This document shows, piece by piece, positions 58,150 to 64,000 of a DNA stretch of 64,000 bases. The stretch is from Legionella brunensis (GTDB taxonomy: Bacteria > Pseudomonadota > Gammaproteobacteria > Legionellales > Legionellaceae). The DNA is taken from contig NZ_LNXV01000036.1 in the NCBI RefSeq assembly GCF_001467025.1, forward strand, positions 326,514-390,513. Direction: 5' to 3'. The notes below the pieces were generated by a model. The model was not told the DNA's origin and ran no database searches. It saw nothing but the letters and a program-made list of their open reading frames with translations. The translations under genes and the position numbers were made by a program. Numbering within the stretch: position 1 is the stretch's first letter; each line of letters starts with the position of its first letter.

Positions 58150-59586
58150 CTATAATCCAGGAGTAACAGCTTCAATTAATGAATGAGCCTGTTTGCCTAC
58201 TTTGTCTTCCGATGCGCTGCAAACAAGCAATATACCGCAGACCAGTCCAGCTAAACCTATGGTCGCTGCAAGTGGTAATACCATAAGGCTTGCAGCGACC
58301 ATCGCAGAGATTGCTGCAGTGACTAGTACAGCGATGCCTAAAATCATCATTCCCTTTCCTACATTTTTTATAGTTTCATCACTTTCAAACGTATAATTCA
58401 ATTGCTGAAAATAAGATTCGGCGAATTCATTAGGTGACTCAAGAAAAGTACTTGCTTCATTAAGCCATCGCGACTTATCAACTTCCGTAGCCGACGAAAG
58501 AAAAATCTCACTTTGTAAGCTTCGCGCGGCTTTGATAACTTCAGGTTGCTCTTTATAGCTAAGAAGAACTTTATTAAAACGTTGGAACGCCTGTTCTGTT
58601 TCTGGAACTTCAGCTAGGGCACAAGAATGCTCATTTTTCTCTAAAAAATGCATTAAAGCATTTAATACTATTTGCCCTGATTCATTTTCTTTTATTTTAC
58701 GACAAGCCTGAGCCAGCTGGGAGTTAGCAGAATGTTCTGCTCGCAGTGTTGCCAAGACATTTGCTGTATCTTCATAAAGGAGATCCATAACCAGCTTTAC
58801 CTCATTAAAATATTGGTTATGTTTATAAGCAAAATGCCAAAGCCCTTTAAACTCAAGAGATTGGCTCAAGTACCCAAGAAGTTCCACACTTTGTAAATAA
58901 GATTGAGGGCTTTCTGTTACTCGATCTAAATCCAAAATCTGCTGGTAGTATAGTCTTAAGACTTGCAGACCCAGCTCGGTTTTATCTCGATCAAGACTAA
59001 TTTGCGGTCGTTGCCGTTTCACCACATTCGAACAGTCAATAAATATTTGTCTTAGTTCTTCAGGGCTTATATTTTTTTGCTCCCCTACACGTTGTATAGC
59101 AAGAAACAGCACAACAACCAGAGCACTACGCGAGCGTCCCGCCTTGCAGTGAACATAAACAGTTCCTCCTGCTTGATATACACTCATCATTTTTTGCAGT
59201 GTCTCAAGTACAAGAATAGGGCTGGCATTATCGGAATAATCTGTAAACGGTAAATGGTGGTGACTAATTCCAGCTTGACACCACAGAAAAGGTGCAGTCA
59301 CTTCAAAAGGTGTGCCACAGCCAGCAAGCTCAAAACAGTCGTTACAAGAAACGACTAATCCATTAGGTATCAATTCACTTAACAAATCTTTATTAAATGA
59401 ATCAATCGGAATTTGTCCTAAAAGCAGACGGCCACTACCATTCTCATCACGAAGGATTTCATTATAAGTATCCCAACCCACAAGCCTTTGTGCACGATTG
59501 AAGAAATGGCTTGTACCAAAGATAGCCCTGGAGGATAGCTTGGCCTTAGTTAGTGAAAAATAAGGTAAGTAATCTGATCTTTTCAA
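58150..59586 (-). CDS. PTPMT1-like dual-specificity phosphatase with C-terminal membrane helices, candidate effector
   Basis: 478 residues. The first ~200 resemble eukaryotic mitochondrial PTPMT1: WDTYNEI, LLLGQIPIDSFNKDLLSELIPNGLVVSCND and the active site YVHCKAGRSRSALVVV with Cys147 and Arg153 in CX5R form. PTPMT1 dephosphorylates phosphatidylglycerophosphate and phosphoinositides. The middle is helical. Near the C-terminus are two hydrophobic helices (MMILGIAVLVTAAISAMVAA and LPLAATIGLAGLVCGILLV) resembling a hairpin membrane anchor. There is no Sec signal. The start is TTG at 59586, as a stop precedes it and no ATG is near. Dot/Icm delivery is inferred from the eukaryotic-like domain. Confidence 0.78.
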   Translation of the reverse strand: MKRSDYLPYFSLTKAKLSSRAIFGTSHFFNRAQRLVGWDTYNEILRDENGSGRLLLGQIPIDSFNKDLLSELIPNGLVVSCNDCFELAGCGTPFEVTAPFLWCQAGISHHHLPFTDYSDNASPILVLETLQKMMSVYQAGGTVYVHCKAGRSRSALVVVLFLAIQRVGEQKNISPEELRQIFIDCSNVVKRQRPQISLDRDKTELGLQVLRLYYQQILDLDRVTESPQSYLQSVELLGYLSQSLEFKGLWHFAYKHNQYFNEVKLVMDLLYEDTANVLATLRAEHSANSQLAQACRKIKENESGQIVLNALMHFLEKNEHSCALAEVPETEQAFQRFNKVLLSYKEQPEVIKAARSLQSEIFLSSATEVDKSRWLNEASTFLESPNEFAESYFQQLNYTFESDETIKNVGKGMMILGIAVLVTAAISAMVAASLMVLPLAATIGLAGLVCGILLVCSASEDKVGKQAHSLIEAVTPGL

Positions 59587-59684
59587 TTAATAGCCATCAA
59601 CACCGACAAATTGGTCAATATGATAGCATTTAATTCATTTATAAATCAAGAAGACCAGATATACTTAATTCATTTAGAGGGAAC

Positions 59685-59708
59685 TCTAGCCATCCGAAAA
59701 TGGCTAGA
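59685..59708 (-). terminator. Stem-loop after the subtilase gene
   Basis: On the minus strand TCTAGCCAT, loop TTTTCGG-type, ATGGCTAGA: a 9-bp perfect stem 6 bp after the subtilase stop. No T-run follows, so it may protect the 3' end rather than terminate. Confidence 0.5.
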
Positions 59709-59713
59709 ATCTA

Positions 59714-61378
59714 TCAAAAATAGCAACCAATACCATCAAATCCAATCACTTCACATTTTTGCAATGATGAAGCATCGAGCTTATAAGAAACAAAGCCAAA
59801 GTTAGCAATGATTTGTCCTGTTTTAGTTTGTGTTAACTTTGGTTGTGTATAAGCTAATTGCGATTCACAAGCTTTTTTTACAGGTATCCAATGCACTTTG
59901 CCTTTGTTTACTACAATAGCATTGGGTTGATAGGCTTCTTGACCACAAGAGGTTAAAGCTAATTCTTTAGCTTTTGGCATCGTTAAAATCAGATCATAAT
60001 TAGCCATTGCCGCTTTTACTGCATTTTCAGCATCCAAAATTCCATGACCACAAGGCTTTTTCCCAATGCAAGAATTATTCTCGTCCGAGGTTTGGCCAAA
60101 ATTATGAGTAGTCGCGTAAAGAATTTGTTCTACTTTTTCCGGTGTAATATAACCATCACTCACAGCAAAAATTAATCCCGCCACACCTGCAACATGGGGT
60201 GAGGCCATGCTGGTCCCTTGATAGAAGTCAAAACCGGAATTTTGATAGCCACCACCTGGCTTAACCGTCGATAAAATTCCTCCTTTTCGGCCATAGCGTA
60301 AGTCTCCCCCCGGTGCCGCAAAGGAAACGCTAGGACCATAATTTGAATAGTAAGCTCTAAGCCCGGCAGGCCCCGTTGATGCCACTTTAATTGTGCTGTT
60401 GCATACCGCTGGTGCATTATAATGCTCCCAATGATTATCATTGCCAGCTGCAACAGCAACAACGGCTCCCTTTTCTCGGGCATAGAAAAGAGCTTCTTGC
60501 AAAGCCTCATCACAATGGTCTATTTCTTTGCCTGGACGTTCATCTACACCAAAGCTCATATTAAGAACTTTTGCTGGATGAGGATTAACAGGTACTCCAG
60601 GAACTTCACCGCCAACTGCCCAATAGATAGCGTTAACCACCTGACTTTCATAAAACATGCCGGAAGCATCTGGGATTTTAATTGCTAACACTTTCAATTC
60701 CTCTCCCATCCCTGTCATTACATCACCATAACCCGCAATAGTTCCAGCCACATGCGTTCCATGATAAGACCCTGTTTCATCGCTGATATCACGATTATTA
60801 GCAGCAAAATTCCATCCCCAAACATTCCCCTGTTGATCTTTAACAAGGTTATTGACCAAACTGCTATTAAGAGCAACCCCAGTATCAAGAACAGCAACAA
60901 CAATAGATTTTGAGGCTTTGCCAGTGGTATACGCCCAGGCACCATCTCGACGTCCCGCAGCAGATTCGAGCATCACACCTCCTGGCGAGGAAAACTCATC
61001 CCATTGCGACTCATGTGAAAGGAGTGTTGACGAAGTTTCATCGACGAGTTTAGGGAGAGGTTTAAAATAGCCTACTCTGTCTTCTAGAGCATACGCTATT
61101 TTAGGATTACTTCGCAGATCACTTAAAATCTTTGCTAAAAGCATTTTTTTATCGTTGTTATTCTTCATACCAGACGTTTTGTAGATCAAAGAATAAGCTC
61201 CGCCAGCCATTGGCGTTAGTGATTGAAGCGGCAAACCGGAAACGCTCCTTAGCTGTGCTTTTAGTGTGAGTAGGGATAATTGCTCTTTATATTTCACAAT
61301 TAAACGGATTCCCTCATCAGCAATAGCCATTGAGGTGAATGTTAGGAATATCAATCCTATAAGTGACTTGTAACGCAT
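59714..61378 (-). CDS. Exported S8 subtilisin-like serine protease
   Basis: 554 residues. Signal peptide (MRYKSLIGLIFLTFTSMAIA), an inhibitor-like propeptide of about 90 residues (IRLIVKYKEQLSLLTLKAQL onward), then the catalytic domain with Asp165 (AVLDTGVA), His206 (YHGTHVAGT), oxyanion Asn313 (AAGNDN) and Ser390 (GTSMASPHVAG). A ~120-residue C-terminal extension with several Cys follows. It should be exported by Sec and possibly secreted by type II secretion, which is active in Legionella. GGAG lies just before the ATG. Confidence 0.94.
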   Translation of the reverse strand: MRYKSLIGLIFLTFTSMAIADEGIRLIVKYKEQLSLLTLKAQLRSVSGLPLQSLTPMAGGAYSLIYKTSGMKNNNDKKMLLAKILSDLRSNPKIAYALEDRVGYFKPLPKLVDETSSTLLSHESQWDEFSSPGGVMLESAAGRRDGAWAYTTGKASKSIVVAVLDTGVALNSSLVNNLVKDQQGNVWGWNFAANNRDISDETGSYHGTHVAGTIAGYGDVMTGMGEELKVLAIKIPDASGMFYESQVVNAIYWAVGGEVPGVPVNPHPAKVLNMSFGVDERPGKEIDHCDEALQEALFYAREKGAVVAVAAGNDNHWEHYNAPAVCNSTIKVASTGPAGLRAYYSNYGPSVSFAAPGGDLRYGRKGGILSTVKPGGGYQNSGFDFYQGTSMASPHVAGVAGLIFAVSDGYITPEKVEQILYATTHNFGQTSDENNSCIGKKPCGHGILDAENAVKAAMANYDLILTMPKAKELALTSCGQEAYQPNAIVVNKGKVHWIPVKKACESQLAYTQPKLTQTKTGQIIANFGFVSYKLDASSLQKCEVIGFDGIGCYF

Positions 61379-61648
61379 GCATGCTCCTTTGCTTTAAATA
61401 TCCAAATGATAGTATGCAAAAGAAAGCTAAACTCTGGAAGTGGATTAAGGAAACAAACCACACTCCTTGCTTACTATCCAATGGCCAAAGCTAATCAGTA
61501 TTTAATATAAATAGAAAGGTAAGCCGCATTGCTGCAGAAACATGCATCAAACACGGCTTTACTATTGATAATTAATTTCCCAGGACCTTAAGCAGCCATA
61601 ACTACTCACTACCAGGGTAAATATTTGTTAAATCAGAGCATATTAATG

Positions 61649-63583
61649 TCAAGTAGTATAATTATATTCGCTTTGCGAAGTCCCTTCATCTTTTTCAAGA
61701 GAGAAAAAGGAGTGCGAATTGATAGAAGCATTCATTTTATGTTTTTCTAAATTTTTCTCCAATTCAGCAACAACATCTAATGTTATTTTTGCATTAATTA
61801 ATACAATTTTTACTAAATCAATATTAAAGTAGGAAAGCTCCTCTGGATTGTGGGCCTTCCCATGAGGGCGCGCCATACCACCTGTGGCGTGCGTATGAGT
61901 TATCATATCTGTGATATAATTTTCCAGTTGTATTCGTTTATGAGAACTTCCATTTCCTACTTCGGAAATTGTTCCACCTAAATGTTTGGTGATGAGAGAA
62001 TGAATTTTTTTGTACTTAATTCCTCTCTTCCCTTCTAAAATTTCGCGCAATAAAGCCACATGTTTTGGTTTTAACGCATTTAACATCGCCTCCATAGCAA
62101 CATTTTTATACGTTGGAGTTTGTTTTTCTGGAGTATCGACCTCTGACTTTGCTTGGTCTCGCATTTGAGCTAGTTTTTTATCTTCTCGTTTTTGGTTTAC
62201 TTCATGACGGAACTGTTCTAGCTTTTCTTTTTGCGTTTGAGCAAAATTGTCTTGCTCTCTTTTTCTTTGCTCTAGAAGCTCCAGCTGTCTTTTTTCATTT
62301 TTTACTTGCTGTTCCTGGGCTTGTCTTAACTGCTCAGCTTCCATTTGCTTGACTTGTTCAAAGCACGTAGTTAGTGAGGCATTCATCCCTTTAATTTGCC
62401 CTAGAACCTCATCCATACTTCGATTGCACTCTATGGTAAAAATTTCAAGCTCTTCTAGAGTAGAGATTTCCTGGGGAAACTCATCATTTAATCTTTTCTT
62501 GATAATAGCAATAATCTCTATTACAGAATCAAAATCACTCTCCACAAACGACGTGGTAATGAATGTTTTTTTGCCTGACTTTAGGTCTTTAAACAATTGG
62601 TGAGTTGCTGCAAATGAAGAATTAATTTCGTTTAATTTTTTCCTACCTTCTATCACAAAATTTTTGTACGCATTTGTTAAAGAGAGTGCATAATTTACTT
62701 GGGTCTTAAAATTATTAATTATGTCAATTATTTTTTGATAATGTTGATCAACGGCAAAAAAAGTGTTCACATGATTTTCTATCTTTTGTATGGTTTCTTT
62801 ATGCTCTTGAAATTTACTCTTGTATTCGGCAATGGTAGCGCTGATCGATTTTTCTGCTAAAGTCACTTGGGTTAACTCATGAGAGAAATCTTTTTTAAAT
62901 GGCGATTTGATTTCAGTGACCTCTTTCAACAAATCTATGAGGACTTCATTTACATTTACCCCCTGAGATATAGGCTCCAAAAAACTGATGTTGACTGATG
63001 ATTGATGAAATTCTTCGCCATTTCTTATTCTCTTTTTCTTTGAAGTTCTATCTTTAAATTTTATTGTTTGCGCCAGTTGCTCATAATTGGGGGGGAGAAT
63101 GGGTTGAAGTTGGGTATGAAGTAACTTTAAAGAATCTAATTCGTGAAAGGTTGCTGAAAGTTTCTCTTGTATTTCCACATCTTTTGATTTAATCCTATCA
63201 CGAGAAGAGATGCTATACCGCATTTCATAATCCAGTATCAGATTTAGTATCGCAATCGCTTGGGTATTTTTTAATGAGGCGATCCTTCTTATTTCTTTAA
63301 AAAAATTAATACGCTCTGATAAGGTCTTCTCTAAAACAGGTAAATATGAAATTTGGAATTCCTTTGGTGTGACCTTAACATTAAAAATATCTTGAGCATA
63401 TCCCACAATATCTTCCTGATTTATTTCATTCCTAGCCATTTTGAATAGATAAATTTTGTGGCTTATTAAATAACGGACACGTATCTCAATTAAATTAATT
63501 ATTTGATCGAATGCAGGTGCTAAAGTGTGCGAAATTGGCATTATATGTCTTTTATCAATTGCAGATGAGCAATTATTATTCAT
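61649..63583 (-). CDS. Coiled-coil protein with a C-terminal HicA-like domain, candidate effector
   Basis: 644 residues, no signal peptide or membrane segment. Residues ~1-400 are mostly helical. Residues ~410-490 form a dense Gln/Glu/Lys/Arg coiled coil (EAEQLRQAQEQQVKNEKRQL onward). Residues ~508-600 look like a HicA-type small RNA-binding/RNase fold: IKYKKIHSLITKHLGG, then GNGSSHKRI where HicA toxins have their catalytic Gly-Ser-x-His, then ARPHGK and a final helix. No HicB antitoxin gene is adjacent. The ATG at 63583 is used; one at 63541 is possible. Effector status is inferred from size, composition and genome context. Confidence 0.68.
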   Translation of the reverse strand: MNNNCSSAIDKRHIMPISHTLAPAFDQIINLIEIRVRYLISHKIYLFKMARNEINQEDIVGYAQDIFNVKVTPKEFQISYLPVLEKTLSERINFFKEIRRIASLKNTQAIAILNLILDYEMRYSISSRDRIKSKDVEIQEKLSATFHELDSLKLLHTQLQPILPPNYEQLAQTIKFKDRTSKKKRIRNGEEFHQSSVNISFLEPISQGVNVNEVLIDLLKEVTEIKSPFKKDFSHELTQVTLAEKSISATIAEYKSKFQEHKETIQKIENHVNTFFAVDQHYQKIIDIINNFKTQVNYALSLTNAYKNFVIEGRKKLNEINSSFAATHQLFKDLKSGKKTFITTSFVESDFDSVIEIIAIIKKRLNDEFPQEISTLEELEIFTIECNRSMDEVLGQIKGMNASLTTCFEQVKQMEAEQLRQAQEQQVKNEKRQLELLEQRKREQDNFAQTQKEKLEQFRHEVNQKREDKKLAQMRDQAKSEVDTPEKQTPTYKNVAMEAMLNALKPKHVALLREILEGKRGIKYKKIHSLITKHLGGTISEVGNGSSHKRIQLENYITDMITHTHATGGMARPHGKAHNPEELSYFNIDLVKIVLINAKITLDVVAELEKNLEKHKMNASINSHSFFSLEKDEGTSQSEYNYTT

Positions 63584-63672
63584 ATAGGTATTTATGTCAA
63601 CACAATATGGCTTTTACTCAGATTGTCAAACGTTAAATGCTTTTAATCTGAACCGATGGAGAAAGCGAATCA

Positions 63673-63692
63673 TTTAATATTCTCTTAATTTA
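63673..63692 (+). promoter_or_regulatory. PmrA-box-like tandem repeat
   Basis: TTTAATATT, two bases, CTTAATTTA. The Legionella PmrA consensus is two direct copies of cTTAATatT separated by two bases; here the halves match at about 8/9 and 7/9 with exact spacing. It lies 63 bp before the ATG of the partial gene at 63756. PmrA activates many Dot/Icm effector genes. Confidence 0.55.
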
Positions 63693-63755
63693 TTAAAATT
63701 ACAATATGAACCAATAAGAGACAAATTTGTTGCAATTTTTTTATCTAGAATATTT

Positions 63756-64000
63756 ATGAGAGTTCTCAAATCGATAATTGGTTTTTTCAAGAATTGGGAA
63801 GGTGCTTATAAAGAACTAAGAAATCATGGTCACAAGGATTTGCCTGAGCCGGAATTTGCTGCAGAAAGAACCATAAATACGGAAGCTACTTCATTCTTTT
63901 TTTCAAACCAACACCCCTCTCCACCGGCTTGTCCTGATTTTTTTACGCATTCAATGACAGAAGATTTGGCCAATGTTGGTGAAAAAAAAGCCTTAGGCTA
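63756..64000 (+). CDS. Start of a gene behind a PmrA-like box, candidate effector, partial
   Basis: The ATG at 63756 opens a frame of 81 codons to the window edge without a stop. The protein begins MRVLKSIIGFFKNWEGAYKE and continues with polar, Pro- and Phe-rich sequence; there is no Sec signal and no recognised domain. There is no clear ribosome-binding site. It is divergent from the coiled-coil/HicA-like gene across a 172-bp AT-rich gap. The main support for it being a gene, and possibly an effector gene, is the long open frame plus the PmrA-like box upstream. Confidence 0.5.
   Translation, partial: MRVLKSIIGFFKNWEGAYKELRNHGHKDLPEPEFAAERTINTEATSFFFSNQHPSPPACPDFFTHSMTEDLANVGEKKALG

Noticed and set aside
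59611..59805. A 64-codon plus-strand frame across the end of the subtilase gene
   Set aside because: Most of it overlaps the conserved subtilase coding sequence, there is no ribosome-binding site, and the rest covers the stem-loop after that gene.
1..64000. CRISPR arrays, toxin-antitoxin pairs, insertion sequences
   Set aside because: No regularly spaced repeats, no transposase gene and no adjacent toxin-antitoxin gene pair were seen; the HicA-like domain is part of a long protein without HicB.

Overview
The window is chromosomal DNA from a Legionella species or a close relative in the Legionellaceae. The genome is AT-rich and shows housekeeping blocks in gammaproteobacterial order (tig-clpP-clpX-lon-hupB, yicC-gmk-rpoZ-spoT, yggS-proC-yggT, prmB-aroC). 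Interleaved with these are Legionella-type genes: an AnkH-like ankyrin/cysteine-protease-like effector, very long helical and coiled-coil proteins, an IcmD (DotP)-like protein outside any dot/icm cluster, a VirK-family protein, a eukaryotic-like dual-specificity phosphatase and a PmrA-box-like sequence. It does not look like L. pneumophila itself, but I cannot name the species from the sequence.

Layout. 1-4561 (minus): prmB, aroC, asd, a small charged protein and the ankH-like gene (cut by the window edge) lie in one direction with short gaps. 4816-6943 (plus): smrB, udk, fabI. 7029-12442 (minus): an EamA transporter, class I fumarase, a GT39-like glycosyltransferase and a His-rich membrane protein. 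12457-21672 (minus): ppiD, tRNA-Asp, tRNA-Val, hupB, lon, clpX, clpP, tig, then tRNA-Leu, -His, -Arg and -Pro with readable promoters. 21841-29163: an intact orphan tyrosine recombinase beside the tRNA cluster, murI, a 1412-residue candidate effector and small exported or membrane proteins. 29168-36228 (minus): uup-like ABC-F ATPase, a retropepsin-like protease, ridA, spoT, rpoZ, gmk, yicC. 36463-40503 (plus): rph, yggS, proC, yggT and two small unknowns. 40612-46114: the IcmD-like gene, an RND efflux pair and a 12-cysteine exported protein. 46340-55997 (plus): an eight-gene purine operon, purL-purM-purQ-purC-purF-purD-purN-purE, with translationally coupled junctions. 56251-64000: an accessory region with virK, a polysaccharide deacetylase, a broken GNAT gene, a PTPMT1-like phosphatase, a subtilase, a coiled-coil protein ending in a HicA-like domain, and the start of a gene behind a PmrA-like box.

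The most interesting signals are linked. The purine operon uses the short PurL type, which normally needs separate PurS and PurQ partners, yet no purS gene is present; instead PurQ carries a C-terminal extension that resembles two PurS units. The linker joining PurQ to that extension is encoded by a 144-bp near-palindrome inserted exactly in frame. Its centre matches the centre of intergenic palindromes at 38829-38969 and 56113-56223, while the arms differ from copy to copy. This suggests a dispersed family of palindromic elements that can enter coding sequence and be translated, like the palindromic elements known in Rickettsia.
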